From Comamonadaceae bacterium (GTDB lineage Bacteria; Pseudomonadota; Gammaproteobacteria; Burkholderiales; Burkholderiaceae_C), in NCBI GenBank assembly GCA_947450695.1, contig CANFWV010000002.1, positions 62,001 to 126,000 of the forward strand: a stretch of 64,000 nt of DNA. The letters are read 5' to 3'. Positions within the stretch are counted from its first letter, which is position 1. Each line of letters starts with the position of its first letter. Below the pieces are notes generated by a model, which saw only the letters and a program-made list of their open reading frames with translations, did no database searches and was not told the DNA's origin. This document shows, piece after piece, positions 19,340-30,246 of this stretch. Both the position numbers and the translations under genes were made by a program.

Positions 19340-20296
19340 ATGATTGATGTCACGCTCGCGAATTTTGAACAAGAAGTCATTCAGGCTTCCATGACCATCC
19401 CGGTGCTGGTTGATTTTTGGGCCCCTTGGTGCGGCCCTTGCAAATCACTCGGCCCGATTCTTGAAAAAGTTGAGATCGCTTACGAAGGCCGTTTCAAGCT
19501 GGTCAAAATCGATTCCGACCAAGAGCAGCAGCTTGGCGCTGCCTTCGGCATCAAAAGCATTCCGACCTGTATTTTGCTGATGAACGGTCAGCCGGTCGAC
19601 GGTTTCACCGGCGCGCAGACCGAGGGCAAGATCAAAGAGTTCCTAGACAAACACCTGCCTGCCGACAACGAACCGGCGGCTCTGTCTGAGGCCGAGCAAG
19701 CGCAAGCTTTGCTCGAGAGCGGTGACGTGCAAAGCGCGCAAGACACCTTGGCCGAAGCGCTGGCCGTCAATCCGGCCAACGACGAGGCGCGCTTTGACTA
19801 CGTCAAGTTGTTGATTGGCACGGGGCAGCTGCCTGCCGCTAACAGCGCGCTGGCACCAGCCTTGGTGCAAATTCCATTGCAGCTGCGTTTTGAAGCGTTG
19901 CGCCAGTGGCTGCAGGCGCGCGAATTCGTCAGCACCGACCCGCGCGGTCAATGGGGCTTGCCGCAGTTTGACGACTTGATTGCGCAAAACAAACGTGATT
20001 TTGAGAGCCGTTTGGCCAAAGCCCGCGTGCTGATTAGTCAAGGTGAGTGGACGGCCGCGATGGACGAGTTGCTCGAAATCATCATGCGTGACAAAACTTG
20101 GCATGATCAAACGCCACGCAAAACCTTCGTGGCGATTTTGGAGCTGCTGACGCCGCCCAAGCCCAAGCAGGTTCAGGACGCTTCCGGCAAGACGGCTGCG
20201 GGTATTGAGATCCTCGGCAAAGCCGTTGTCGAGGAAGACCCGCAGCTGGCGTTGGTGTCAACTTACCGCCGCAAGTTGAGCATGATGCTCAACTGA
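19340..20296 (+). CDS. cnoX: thioredoxin-TPR co-chaperone (YbbN/CnoX-like)
   Basis: [44 protein letters not shown] followed by TPR-like helices; ATG 19340. Confidence 0.88.
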   Translation: MIDVTLANFEQEVIQASMTIPVLVDFWAPWCGPCKSLGPILEKVEIAYEGRFKLVKIDSDQEQQLGAAFGIKSIPTCILLMNGQPVDGFTGAQTEGKIKEFLDKHLPADNEPAALSEAEQAQALLESGDVQSAQDTLAEALAVNPANDEARFDYVKLLIGTGQLPAANSALAPALVQIPLQLRFEALRQWLQAREFVSTDPRGQWGLPQFDDLIAQNKRDFESRLAKARVLISQGEWTAAMDELLEIIMRDKTWHDQTPRKTFVAILELLTPPKPKQVQDASGKTAAGIEILGKAVVEEDPQLALVSTYRRKLSMMLN

Positions 20297-20319
20297 AAAA
20301 GCGGCGGCGCGGCCATCCA

Positions 20320-23300
20320 TCAGACCTCCGTGTTGGGCGGTCGGCCGTTTGAGAACCAAGACACGTACAGTGCCGGCAACACCACCAGTGTCAGCAACGT
20401 GGCGGTGATCAAACCGCCAATGATGACGATGGCCAGCGGCCGCTGTGTCTCTGAACCAATGTCGTGAGACAAGGCCATTGGCAACAAGCCCAGCGCCGCC
20501 AACATGGCCGTCATCAGCACCGTGCGCAGTCGTTGCATGGAGCCGAGTTTGACGGCGTCCAGCACGCTGTGACCGGCTTCTTGCAACTGCTGAAACACCG
20601 ACAACATCACCACACCGTTGAGCACCGCTTGCCCCGACAGCGCGATGAAACCAATCGCCGCGGAGACCGACAGCGGAATCGAGAAAATCCATAGCGCGAC
20701 AAAGCCACCAATCAGCGCCAAGGGTACGTTGATCAGAATCAGCGCCGCCATCTTGAAGGACTTGAAGGCGTCGAACAGCAGCACGAAGATCAACAGCAGC
20801 GAGATCGGCACGACCACCGACAAGCGCTGCATGGCGCGCTCCTGGTTTTCAAACTCGCCCGACCAGCCAACGGTGTAGCCGGGCGGCATCTTGACGTTGT
20901 TGGCAACACGGGTTTGCATGTCTTTCACCACCGAACCCATGTCGCGGCCCTTGATGAAAATACCGATGGCCATGGTGCGCCGACCGGCTTCGCGGGCGAT
21001 GTTCATGGCGCCGTTGGTTTCGCGGATCTTGGCCACGCTGCCCAGCTGCGCATAACCGCCGTCAGGGGTGGGGATCAGTGTTTGCGGCAGGCTGGCAATC
21101 ACGCGCTTGCTTTCAGGTAAGCGGACAGCCACGGCAAATTTACGCTCGCCTTCCCACAGTTGCGTGGCCGCTTTGCCGCCCAGCGCCGCTTCGACCACAT
21201 CTTGAATATCCTGCACGTTCAGACCCAAGCGCGCGGCGCGGTCACGGTCGATGTCGATCACCAGTTGCGGCAGATCACCGAGGCGGTCAATTTCGCCGCG
21301 CTGAACGCCTTGGACCTGTTTGATTTCGCGTTGAATGGCTTCCGCCACGCGCCGCAATTCGTCCAAGTCCTCGCCAGACACTTTGACCACAATCTGGCCC
21401 TTGATTTGTGAAATGGACTCCAGCACGTTGTCGCGAATCGGTTGCGAGAAAGCCGGGTCAATGCCGGGGATTGCCCGCAGCTTGCTGTCCATTTCTTCAA
21501 TCAGCTGGTCGCGCGTCAAACCCTTGCGCCATTCTTCCTGCGGCTTCACGTCGATAAAAATCTCCGCCATGCTGAGGGTTTTAGGGTCGGTGCCGTCTTC
21601 CGGCTGGCCGGCCTTGGACACCGCCGTACGCACCTCCGGCACAGTGTTCAAGGCATTGCGTGCCAACAGCAGAATTTTGGAAGCCTCTTCGCTGGAGACG
21701 CTGGACGGCATGTCGAAATTGGCCCAGAAGGTGCCTTCGTTGAGCTCGGGTAAAAACTCTGAACCGAGCCTGGAGGCCGCACCCATGGCCAGCGCAAATA
21801 CCGTCAGTGCAATCAGCACCACGGTGCGGCGCCGTTCCAGCGCCCATGTCAGCACGGGTTCATACATGCGCTTGCTGCTGGCCACCACGCGGTTGTCACC
21901 GTGCGGAATTTTGTTGCGCAGCATCCAGTAGGCCAGCAAAGGCACCAGCGTCAGCGAGAAAATCAGCGCACCAATCAAGGCAGTGGTGACGCTCAGCGCC
22001 ATCGGCTGAAAGATGCGACCTTCATGGCGTTGCAGCGCAAAAATCGGGATGTGCGCCGCAATGATGATCAGCATCGAGAACAGCGTCGGCCGACCGACTT
22101 CGCTGGCCGCGTCGATGATGACGTTGCGCCGTTGGGCGTTCGTCATGCCTTCTTTTTTCTCAGACAGCCGGTGCATGATATTTTCAATCACGATCACCGC
22201 ACCGTCGACGATGATGCCAAAGTCCATCGCTCCCAGACTCAATAAGTTGGCCGGCACGCCCATGATCTTCAGGCCGAGAAAGGTCGACAACAAGGCCAGC
22301 GGGATGATGACCACGACGGCCAGACTGGCGCGAATATTCGACAAAAACAGGTACAGCACCAGCGCCACCAGCAGCGCGCCCTCAACCAGATTTTTAAACA
22401 CCGTGGTCAGTGTTTTACCCATCAACCAGGTGCGGTCGTAGTAGGGCAGTATTTGCACGCCCTTCGGCAGGCCGCGCGCATTGAGTTCTGCGATCTTGTC
22501 TTTGACGCCCTTCAACACGATGCTCGGGTTTTCGCCTTTGCGCATGATCACGATGCCGGTCACGACGTCGTCGTCATGGTCTTGTCCGACAATACCCAAA
22601 CGCGGAACCGCGCCAATCTTGACGTCAGCAATGTCGCGAATCAAGATCGGTGTGGCACCGCGCGCCGCGACGACGATGCGACCGATGTCGTCAGCCGACT
22701 GCAGCAAACCAATGCCTCGAATGGCGAATTGCTGCTGGCCCTGCGCCACATAGCTGCCGCCGGCATTCGAGTTACCGCGGCCGAGTGCATCCAGTAAATT
22801 CTGGAAAGTGAGTTTGTAGGCACGTAGTTTTTCGAGGTCCGGCTGGACTTCGTATTGCTTGATAAAACCGCCCATGGCGACGACGTCAGCCACGCCTGGC
22901 ACCTGTCGCAAAGCGCGTTCAATGACCCAGTCCTCGAGTGTGCGCAGGTCGGTGACGCTTTGGCCGTCACCCTTGACGCGGTAGCGCATGACTTCGCCAA
23001 CCGGCGTCGCATTTGGCGCCACATTGACTTGCGCGCCTGCCGGCACGTCGAGGCTGTTCAGCCGCTCGTTGACCTGCTGCCGGGCGATGTTGACGTTGGC
23101 CGCGTCGTCATAGGTGACGACGGTGTAAGACAGGCCGAACTGGGTGTGCGAGAAGACCCGAATCGAATTCGGCAAACCGGACAGCGCAATTTCAATCGGC
23201 AGCGTGACTTGTTTTTCAACTTCTTCAGCGGCACGTCCGGGGTACAGCGCAATCACGGTGACCTGCGTGTCAGTGACGTCTGGAAAAGCTTCGACGGACA

Positions 23301-23397
23301 GGTTCTTGAAGGCGATGACACCGGCCATCGCGAACAGCAATGTGCCCAGGACGATGAAGAGCGGCTGGTGCAGCGCGTAGTGGATCAGGCGTTTCAT
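20320..23397 (-). CDS. heavy-metal efflux RND pump (CzcA/HME family)
   Basis: 1025 aa, MKRLIHYALHQPLFIVLGTLLFAMAGVIAFKNLSVEAFPDVTDTQVTVI; DFGIIVDGAVIVIEN signature in TMH4 (divalent-cation HME type rather than Cu/Ag CusA type). Confidence 0.95.
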   Translation of the reverse strand: MKRLIHYALHQPLFIVLGTLLFAMAGVIAFKNLSVEAFPDVTDTQVTVIALYPGRAAEEVEKQVTLPIEIALSGLPNSIRVFSHTQFGLSYTVVTYDDAANVNIARQQVNERLNSLDVPAGAQVNVAPNATPVGEVMRYRVKGDGQSVTDLRTLEDWVIERALRQVPGVADVVAMGGFIKQYEVQPDLEKLRAYKLTFQNLLDALGRGNSNAGGSYVAQGQQQFAIRGIGLLQSADDIGRIVVAARGATPILIRDIADVKIGAVPRLGIVGQDHDDDVVTGIVIMRKGENPSIVLKGVKDKIAELNARGLPKGVQILPYYDRTWLMGKTLTTVFKNLVEGALLVALVLYLFLSNIRASLAVVVIIPLALLSTFLGLKIMGVPANLLSLGAMDFGIIVDGAVIVIENIMHRLSEKKEGMTNAQRRNVIIDAASEVGRPTLFSMLIIIAAHIPIFALQRHEGRIFQPMALSVTTALIGALIFSLTLVPLLAYWMLRNKIPHGDNRVVASSKRMYEPVLTWALERRRTVVLIALTVFALAMGAASRLGSEFLPELNEGTFWANFDMPSSVSSEEASKILLLARNALNTVPEVRTAVSKAGQPEDGTDPKTLSMAEIFIDVKPQEEWRKGLTRDQLIEEMDSKLRAIPGIDPAFSQPIRDNVLESISQIKGQIVVKVSGEDLDELRRVAEAIQREIKQVQGVQRGEIDRLGDLPQLVIDIDRDRAARLGLNVQDIQDVVEAALGGKAATQLWEGERKFAVAVRLPESKRVIASLPQTLIPTPDGGYAQLGSVAKIRETNGAMNIAREAGRRTMAIGIFIKGRDMGSVVKDMQTRVANNVKMPPGYTVGWSGEFENQERAMQRLSVVVPISLLLIFVLLFDAFKSFKMAALILINVPLALIGGFVALWIFSIPLSVSAAIGFIALSGQAVLNGVVMLSVFQQLQEAGHSVLDAVKLGSMQRLRTVLMTAMLAALGLLPMALSHDIGSETQRPLAIVIIGGLITATLLTLVVLPALYVSWFSNGRPPNTEV

Positions 23398-24608
23398 GGT
23401 TTAGCCTGGACGGTAGCGGCGGGTTGTGCGTCATTTTTGGCGTTGCGGAACTCGCGCGCCAGCAGCAGCATGTTGTCGCTGACCACTTGCTCGCCAGCTT
23501 CTACGCCGTGTGACACCACCGACTCGTGCGGACCCTGGTAGCTCAGCTGCACTTCGCGGACCTCAAACACGCCGGCCTGGACTTGCACCAGCACGGTGTT
23601 TTTAGCGCCTAGCAATGAGACGGCGCGCGAGGGAATCACGACACCGGGGCCGATGTTGCGTTGAATGCGCGCGGTGGCCAGCATTTCGGCCTTGAGCAAG
23701 CGAGCCGGATTGGCGACGACCCCCCGGACCTTGATGGTGCGGGTGCTGGGGTCGATGTAGTCGGCGGCTGCGGTGACGCGGCCTTCAAATTTTTGACCCG
23801 GCAGCGTCGGGATGATCAGCTCGAAAGACGCGCCGGGACGCAGCGTGCCGATCTCTGACTCGCGTGCATCAATTTGCACCCACAGCGTGGTCGGGTCGGT
23901 GACCACGAAAAGCGGCGGCACACCGACGCCAGATTGATCGGGTCGGACTTCTTGGCCGGGGTTGAGATTGCGCTCAACCACCACGCCCTTGATGCCGGCG
24001 CTGATGGCCAGTGCCTGGTTGACGCCGCCGGTTTCGTGCGCGCTGCCGTACATCCGGGTGCGGGCGTCGGCGCGTTGAACTTCTGCCAACGAACGTGCCG
24101 CATCGGCCTCAGCTTGGTCGAGGTCTTTGCGCGCGACGATGCCGGCGTCGAACAGTTCGCGCTGGCGTTGCAAGGAGTTGCCGCTCAAGCGCGCATCGGC
24201 GCGCGCTTTGGCGGTGTCGGCCTGGGCCATGCCGAAGTCTGGCGAGGCCAGTTGCGCCAACAGTGAGCCTGGGTTCACGGCTTGACCGACGTCGGCCTGA
24301 ATCGCGCTGACACGGCCAGCAAAGGCCGGGTAGATGCGTTGGGTGTGTTCTTCATTCCAGACCATGCGCGCCGGCAAATCAACACTCAAGGCTTGCGCCG
24401 GCGTGGCGCTGACCAAGCCGAGCAGGGCCAGTTGCGGATGGTTGGGCGCAAAGCGCAACTGCTCACCCTGCAGGATCGGCGGCGGGGCTTTGGCGGGTGG
24501 TTCAGCGGGCTCCTGACAGCCTGCCAGGGCGAGCAGGCTGATGAGAAGGCTGGCACGAAGCGTTGAGGCGCTGAGAGGTTTCACGGCGGGGTGTTGCATC
24601 AAGGTCAA
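23394..24608 (-). CDS. efflux RND periplasmic adaptor (CzcB-like)
   Basis: Lipoprotein-like N-terminus (LLALAGCQEP), GRVSAIQADVGQAVNPGSLLAQLASPDFG biotinyl-lipoyl-like motif; 4-nt overlap with the RND gene. Confidence 0.93.
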   Translation of the reverse strand: MTLMQHPAVKPLSASTLRASLLISLLALAGCQEPAEPPAKAPPPILQGEQLRFAPNHPQLALLGLVSATPAQALSVDLPARMVWNEEHTQRIYPAFAGRVSAIQADVGQAVNPGSLLAQLASPDFGMAQADTAKARADARLSGNSLQRQRELFDAGIVARKDLDQAEADAARSLAEVQRADARTRMYGSAHETGGVNQALAISAGIKGVVVERNLNPGQEVRPDQSGVGVPPLFVVTDPTTLWVQIDARESEIGTLRPGASFELIIPTLPGQKFEGRVTAAADYIDPSTRTIKVRGVVANPARLLKAEMLATARIQRNIGPGVVIPSRAVSLLGAKNTVLVQVQAGVFEVREVQLSYQGPHESVVSHGVEAGEQVVSDNMLLLAREFRNAKNDAQPAATVQAKP

Positions 24609-24624
24609 TCAGAAGGCTTAAAAA

Positions 24625-25893
24625 TCAGGGAGCGGGTGTCAGGCTGCGCAGTTGCCAGGCGGCCAAGCTGCGGGCGTGGTCTGCGCGGGTGGTGACGTCT
24701 TCCAGCAGGGCGGAGCGCAAGGTGCGGCGTGCGTCCAGCAGTTCGGTCAGCGACATAGCGCCCTTGCTGTACGCCAGCTCCGCCATGCTGGCGACTTGAC
24801 GCGCCCGCGGCACGATGGCGTTTTGGTAAGTCAATGCGCGCTGTGATGCGGCCAGCAAATCTTGCTGCAGACGGCTGATGTCGAGCGCGGCCGACTGGCG
24901 CGTTTTGTCAAGCAGGTCTTGCGCTTGCGCCAGTTGGGCGGTGGCACGGCCTAGCTCGCCTTGGTAGCCGTAATTGCCAAACAGGCCAGCCAGTGGCATT
25001 TGCACACGAAACTCCAGCAGCCGATTCGAGGTTCCAGGGTAGTGGTCGAACGAGGTGCCGAGGGTCAGGTCGTTTTTGCGCAAGGCTTCGGCGCTTTCCA
25101 GCACGGCCTGCGCAGCCTCGGTGCGTCGCAGCGCACCGCGCACATCGGGCCGGGCGTCGAGTTGCGGTTCGGGCAGGTTGGGCAGCGACAAAATAGGTGT
25201 CGGCCATTCGGCTTGGGCCGCCAGCGCGCCCGTCAAATGCGTGATTTGCTTTAGCGTCAGCTCGGCACGGACGCGGTCGGCTTGTGCGGCTCGCAGGTCT
25301 GCGTTGGCGCGTTCGGCTTCGATCTCGCTGCGAGCGGCGTCTTGTTGCGACAGATCACCCGCGCTTAGTCGACGCTGCGCACTGAGGGCTAATTCAACAG
25401 CGCTGTGCGCGATGGCTTGCACCTGCGTGATGCGTTCTTGCGCGGCCAGCAGGTCGTAATAAGCACCGGCTGCAGCAAGTTGCTGCTGGACCAAGGCTTC
25501 GTCAAGATCGGCTTGTGCGGCTTGAGCGGCGCGCTGCGCACTGCGTGTGCGCAGTTCGCGCTTGTTGCCTCGCTCCCAAGTCCAATCCAGGCCAATCGAT
25601 TTGTCGATACGCTTGTCGCTCAAGGCGTTGCCGGGGCCGACACCGTTTTGCAGATCGATCGAGGCCGTCTTCGCCGACAAGATGGGTGCCGGCGCGTGGT
25701 CGGCGCTCAGCACATCGGCACGGGCGGCATCAAAGTTGCGTTGTGTCAGCGACACATCGAGGTTGTTGCGGGCCGCTTGCAGGGCTTGTTCGAACGACAC
25801 CCCGATCGGTTGAGGCTGCTGCTGCATCGGCTGCGCCAGCGCAGCCGATACCAGCGCCACGCTTGTACAAAAAAACCAGTGTTGTATGCTCAT
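24625..25893 (-). CDS. TolC-family outer-membrane efflux protein (CzcC-like)
   Basis: Signal peptide and two outer-membrane efflux protein repeats; adjacent to adaptor and pump. Confidence 0.9.
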   Translation of the reverse strand: MSIQHWFFCTSVALVSAALAQPMQQQPQPIGVSFEQALQAARNNLDVSLTQRNFDAARADVLSADHAPAPILSAKTASIDLQNGVGPGNALSDKRIDKSIGLDWTWERGNKRELRTRSAQRAAQAAQADLDEALVQQQLAAAGAYYDLLAAQERITQVQAIAHSAVELALSAQRRLSAGDLSQQDAARSEIEAERANADLRAAQADRVRAELTLKQITHLTGALAAQAEWPTPILSLPNLPEPQLDARPDVRGALRRTEAAQAVLESAEALRKNDLTLGTSFDHYPGTSNRLLEFRVQMPLAGLFGNYGYQGELGRATAQLAQAQDLLDKTRQSAALDISRLQQDLLAASQRALTYQNAIVPRARQVASMAELAYSKGAMSLTELLDARRTLRSALLEDVTTRADHARSLAAWQLRSLTPAP

Positions 25894-25991
25894 GCGGCTT
25901 TTATCTCACAGGCCAGCTGACCGGTTCCTGACCAGTGGTTGACCGATGCTGTAAACACAACGAATGACCCACGAGTCGAAACTGACTACTG

Positions 25992-26681
25992 ATGCGAATC
26001 CTCCTGGTTGAAGACGATGCTGTATTGCGTTCGCTGATGTTGCGCAGCCTGCGTGAAGCTGGTCATCGGGTGGACGAGGCGACCACGATCGAAGAGGCCG
26101 CGCATTGGTGGCGTGTCCAGCCCTTTGATGCCGTGCTGCTAGACCTGAATCTGCCCTTGACCCGCCACGAACGCAGCGGTTTGGGTAACGGCTTGTCGGT
26201 GTTGCGTGAGGCGCGCGCGCGCGGCGACCGCACGCCTGTGCTGGTGCTGACGGCTCGCGACCGGACCGAAGAACGCATTGCCGGTCTTGATGCAGGCGCA
26301 GACGACTACTTGGGTAAGCCCTTTGATCTGAACGAGGTCGAAGCGCGGTTGCGCGCCTTGGTGCGGCGAGCGCAAGGTGTTGAAGACCGGGTTCAGCTGG
26401 GCCAGCTGCAGCTTGACCGCAAGGCCCGGCGCTTCTTGCTGGCCGGTGAACCTTGGGACCTGCCGGCGCGTGAATTTGAAGTCTTGTGGGAACTGCTGAC
26501 GCCACCGGGACGCGTGGTGAGCAAGCGGCAACTGGCGGACAAACTGTCTGAGGCCGACACCGCCTTGGGTGACAACGCGCTGGAAGCTTTCATCTCCCGG
26601 CTGCGCAAAAAATTACTCGGCTCTGGCGTCGGTATACGCACCTTGCGCGGGTTGGGTTACGTGCTGGAGGAGTCGACTTGA
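25992..26681 (+). CDS. OmpR/PhoB-type response regulator
   Basis: MRILLVEDDAVLRSLMLRSLREAGHRVDEATT, AVLLDLNLP, VLVLTARDR, KPFDLNEVEARLRALVRR; C-terminal winged helix. Confidence 0.95.
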   Translation: MRILLVEDDAVLRSLMLRSLREAGHRVDEATTIEEAAHWWRVQPFDAVLLDLNLPLTRHERSGLGNGLSVLREARARGDRTPVLVLTARDRTEERIAGLDAGADDYLGKPFDLNEVEARLRALVRRAQGVEDRVQLGQLQLDRKARRFLLAGEPWDLPAREFEVLWELLTPPGRVVSKRQLADKLSEADTALGDNALEAFISRLRKKLLGSGVGIRTLRGLGYVLEEST

Positions 26682-28072
26682 GCCGACTTTTACCGTCTTT
26701 GCGAACCCGGCTGGCGCAGCACGTGCTGGTGCCGCTGGTCATCACTTGGGCGGCTGGCACGGCGGTGACGCTGGCGATGGCGAGTTATTTTGCCGGTCAG
26801 GCGTTTGACCGCGCCTTGCTCGACGATGCGTATGCTTTGGCCGCGCATGTGACGCTCGGACCCGTCGGCAAGCCGGGGCTGAACTTGTCGATCGAAGACA
26901 TGGGCACCTTGTTGTTTGACCAAAGCGAATCCATGTTTTTTGCCGTCTATGGCGAAGAAGGCCAGTTCATCGGCGGCCATGGCGGTTTGCGGCCACCTGC
27001 GTTGCCGGCCAACCTGATCTCGCAGTTTTCAGACATCACTTACCAGGGGCGCGAGATGCGCACTGTCAGCTTGCGCCGGACCGACCCGGTGGCTGTCGAA
27101 ATCGTCATGGCGCAGACCTCCGCCACGCGCAACCGGCTGTTGCAACGTCTGCTGGTTTACTCGGCCATCCCACAGGCTTTGCTGCTGGGGTTTCTGGCGT
27201 GGTGGCTGCGCCGAAGTATCGGCCGTGACTTGGTGCCGTTGGCGGGGCTGCAGCAGGCCTTGGGCCGTCGCGACGCCAGTGACCTCAGACCGATGTCAGA
27301 TGAGGGAGCCACCAGCGCCAGCTCACGCGATGTCGAAAACCTGCGACTGGCGCTGAACTCTTTGTTGCTGCGGCTGGGCCGGAGCATTGAGGCGCAGCGC
27401 GAATTTGCCGGCAATGTGGCGCATGAGTTGCGCACGCCGCTGGCTGGCATTCGAGCGCAGGCCAGTTATGCGCTGGCCCAGCAGTCGCCGGAGGTTTGGC
27501 ACGAGCAACTGTTGGGCATTGCCGAAGGCGAGCAGCGCGCCAGTCATCTGGTCGAGCAATTGCTGGCTTTGGCGCGTGCCGACGAAGGCCGTGCAGCCTT
27601 GAACTTGCAGCCTTTGCAGCTGGATGAGTTGGTACGCGACGTGGTCTTGCGCTTCATGGCCAAGGCCGACGCCGTCGGGGTTGATTTGGGTGCCGAAGGC
27701 CTGGAGCAACCCGCGACCGTGCTGGCTGACGCGGCTTTGGTGGAAGGTATTTTGGGTAATCTGCTGAACAACGCGCTGCGCTACGCCGTCGGCCCCGATG
27801 CCCGCGTCACCGTCAGCGTGTGGGTGGACGGCGCGCAAACGGAGCTGCGAGTTGTCGACAATGGCCCGGGCATGAGCGCACAAGACATGCTGTTCTGGGG
27901 TGAACGCTGGGTCTTGGGCGAGGCCGGCCAGCGCTTGGGAGAAGGCTTTGGTTTGGGCTTGTCGATCGTGCGGCGCTACGCCGAATTGCTGGGTGCGGAG
28001 TTTAGCTTGACGCTTGGCGTTCAGGGCCGCGGTGTCTGCGCCAGCTTGCGTTTCGGACCGCCAACGGCCTGA
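26678..28072 (+). CDS. sensor histidine kinase (QseC/TctE-like)
   Basis: EFAGNVAHELRTPLAGIRAQASYA (H-box), VDNGPGMSAQD, GLGLSIVRRYAELLG; 4-nt overlap with the regulator gene. Confidence 0.95.
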   Translation: MSRLLPSLRTRLAQHVLVPLVITWAAGTAVTLAMASYFAGQAFDRALLDDAYALAAHVTLGPVGKPGLNLSIEDMGTLLFDQSESMFFAVYGEEGQFIGGHGGLRPPALPANLISQFSDITYQGREMRTVSLRRTDPVAVEIVMAQTSATRNRLLQRLLVYSAIPQALLLGFLAWWLRRSIGRDLVPLAGLQQALGRRDASDLRPMSDEGATSASSRDVENLRLALNSLLLRLGRSIEAQREFAGNVAHELRTPLAGIRAQASYALAQQSPEVWHEQLLGIAEGEQRASHLVEQLLALARADEGRAALNLQPLQLDELVRDVVLRFMAKADAVGVDLGAEGLEQPATVLADAALVEGILGNLLNNALRYAVGPDARVTVSVWVDGAQTELRVVDNGPGMSAQDMLFWGERWVLGEAGQRLGEGFGLGLSIVRRYAELLGAEFSLTLGVQGRGVCASLRFGPPTA

Positions 28073-28078
28073 CGCCGG

Positions 28079-28987
28079 TCAGCTCGTCAACCGGGCCAGG
28101 GCTTCTTCGTATTTAGCAGCCGTCTTCAGTGCCACATCGGGTGGCAACTGAGGCGCCGGTGGTGTTTTGTCCCAAGGCTTGCCGTTGATGCGCACGGCTT
28201 CCAGCCAGTCACGGACAAACTGCTTGTCGTAACTGGGCGGATTTTGGCCTGCTGTGAAAGCTTGCTCGTAACCTTCAATCGGCCAGTAGCGTGAGGAATC
28301 GGGCGTCAGCACCTCGTCCATCAGCGTCAGCGTGCCTTGCTCGTCGAGACCGAATTCAAACTTGGTGTCGGCAATGATGATGCCTTTGGTCAGGGCAAAA
28401 GCGGCCGCCGTTTGGTAGATATCAATGCTGATTTTTTTAATCTGCGCGGCGAGCTCTGGGCCGACGATAGTTTCGACCTGCTCGTAACTGATGTTTTCGT
28501 CGTGCTCGCCGGCTTCGGCTTTGGCCGCTGGCGTGAAGATCGGCTCAGGCAACTTGCTGGCGTTTTTCAAACCGGCCGGCAAGGCCACGCCGCAGACCGA
28601 TTGCGTGGCTTGGTATTCTTGCCAGCCGCTGCCGGCCAGGTAGCCGCGCACCACCGCTTCGACCGGAATCGGCTTCAGGCGCTTGACCAACATAGAGCGC
28701 TTCGTCACCTGCGGCAGTTCAGCGGCGGTGACGACGCTTTCAGGGGCTTCGCCGGTCAGGTGGTTGGGGCAGATATGCCCGAGCTTGTCGAACCAGAACA
28801 AGGCCATTTGCGTCAGCAACGCACCCTTGCCGGGAATCGGCTCGCCCAAAATCACGTCGAAAGCGCTGAGCCTGTCGCTCGCCACCATCAGCAGTCGGTC
28901 TTGGCCAACCGCGTAGTTGTCGCGTACTTTGCCGCGAGCCAGCAGAGGCAGGGAAGTCAGGGTGGAGGTGTGAAGCGCTTGGGTCAT
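28079..28987 (-). CDS. purC: phosphoribosylaminoimidazole-succinocarboxamide synthase
   Basis: [41 protein letters not shown]; start [12 protein letters not shown] at 28987. Confidence 0.96.
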   Translation of the reverse strand: MTQALHTSTLTSLPLLARGKVRDNYAVGQDRLLMVASDRLSAFDVILGEPIPGKGALLTQMALFWFDKLGHICPNHLTGEAPESVVTAAELPQVTKRSMLVKRLKPIPVEAVVRGYLAGSGWQEYQATQSVCGVALPAGLKNASKLPEPIFTPAAKAEAGEHDENISYEQVETIVGPELAAQIKKISIDIYQTAAAFALTKGIIIADTKFEFGLDEQGTLTLMDEVLTPDSSRYWPIEGYEQAFTAGQNPPSYDKQFVRDWLEAVRINGKPWDKTPPAPQLPPDVALKTAAKYEEALARLTS

Positions 28988-29019
28988 GAAGGGCCGGGTA
29001 AACAGTAAAAAATCAGCGA

Positions 29020-30084
29020 TCAGCGAACAACTTGTGCCAGCTCGCCTTTGGCGTATTTGGCAGCGACGACCGACAGGCTGTCGCCTTTGATCTTGCTGGC
29101 TTGGCCTTCGCAGCCGAACTCGATGTAGCGCTGTTTGCACAGGGCTTTGGCGGCTGCCGTGGCGGGCTTGAGCCATTCACGCGGGTCAAATTTGGAGGGG
29201 TTTTCAGCCATGAATTTGCGCACTGCGGCGGTCATGGCCAGACGAATGTCGGTGTCGATGTTGATCTTACGCACGCCGAACTGGATGGCTTTTTGAATTT
29301 CTTCCACGGGCACGCCGTAGGTTTCTTTCATGTCGCCGCCGTACTGGCGAATGATCGCCAACAGGTCTTGCGGCACGCTGGACGAACCGTGCATGACCAA
29401 GTGGGTGTTGGGCAGGCGGCGGTGAATTTCTTTGATCAGCTCAATCGCCAAAATGTCGCCCGTGGGCTTGCGCGTGAACTTGTAGGCGCCGTGGCTGGTG
29501 CCAATGGCAATCGCCAACGCGTCGAGTTGGGTGCGCTTGACGAAGTCAGCGGCTTGTTCAGGGTCAGTCAGCAACTGGGCGTGTGTCATCACGGCGTCGG
29601 TGCCATGGCCGTCTTCTTTGTCGCCTTGCATGGTTTCCAAGCTGCCGAGGCAACCGAGTTCGCCTTCAACAGAAACGCCAGTGGCGTGGGCCATTTCAAC
29701 AACTTTGCGCGTGACTTCGACGTTGTAGTCGTAGTCGGCAATGGTCTTGCCATCGGCCAACAGCGAGCCGTCCATCATGACCGAGCTGAAGCCCAGGTCA
29801 ATGGCGCCGCGGCAGACGTCGGGGTTCTGGCCGTGGTCTTGGTGCATGACGACGGGAATGTGGGGATAGCTTTCAACCGCGGCTTGGATCAGTCGTTTGA
29901 GAAAGCCTTCGCCAGCGTATTTGCGGGCCCCTGCGCTGGCTTGCATGATGACGGGTGCATTGACCTCGTCTGCCGCCTGCATGATGGCTTGCACCTGTTC
30001 CAGGTTGTTGACGTTGAACGCTGGAATACCGTAGGTGTTGGCGGCGGCGTGGTCGAGCAGTTCGCGCAAGGAAACGAGGGCCAT
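29020..30084 (-). CDS. fba: class II fructose-bisphosphate aldolase
   Basis: [65 protein letters not shown]. Confidence 0.96.
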   Translation of the reverse strand: MALVSLRELLDHAAANTYGIPAFNVNNLEQVQAIMQAADEVNAPVIMQASAGARKYAGEGFLKRLIQAAVESYPHIPVVMHQDHGQNPDVCRGAIDLGFSSVMMDGSLLADGKTIADYDYNVEVTRKVVEMAHATGVSVEGELGCLGSLETMQGDKEDGHGTDAVMTHAQLLTDPEQAADFVKRTQLDALAIAIGTSHGAYKFTRKPTGDILAIELIKEIHRRLPNTHLVMHGSSSVPQDLLAIIRQYGGDMKETYGVPVEEIQKAIQFGVRKINIDTDIRLAMTAAVRKFMAENPSKFDPREWLKPATAAAKALCKQRYIEFGCEGQASKIKGDSLSVVAAKYAKGELAQVVR

Positions 30085-30246
30085 GGATGTAATCCCGTGA
30101 TGTGTATGGATGAGTTGGTAACCGAGAGGTAACGGGCGATTTTAACCGTCACCTCGCCGCTTGTTTCTGTGCGGTCATTTATGGGCTTGGGCCATCGTGG
30201 GTTGTTCGGTTCTGTTCCTGCACCCGAATCCGAACCCGAACCCGCC

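Noticed and set aside
19210-19340. Purine riboswitch or regulatory hairpin in the purE/cnoX divergent gap
   Set aside because: No conserved riboswitch core recognised; the gap is short and shows nothing beyond ordinary promoter-like sequence.
22855-23541. 228-aa plus-strand ORF
   Set aside because: Antisense to the CzcA-like pump.
29032-30132. 366-aa plus-strand ORF
   Set aside because: Opposite fba, which is a strong full-length match; high-GC codon-position shadow.
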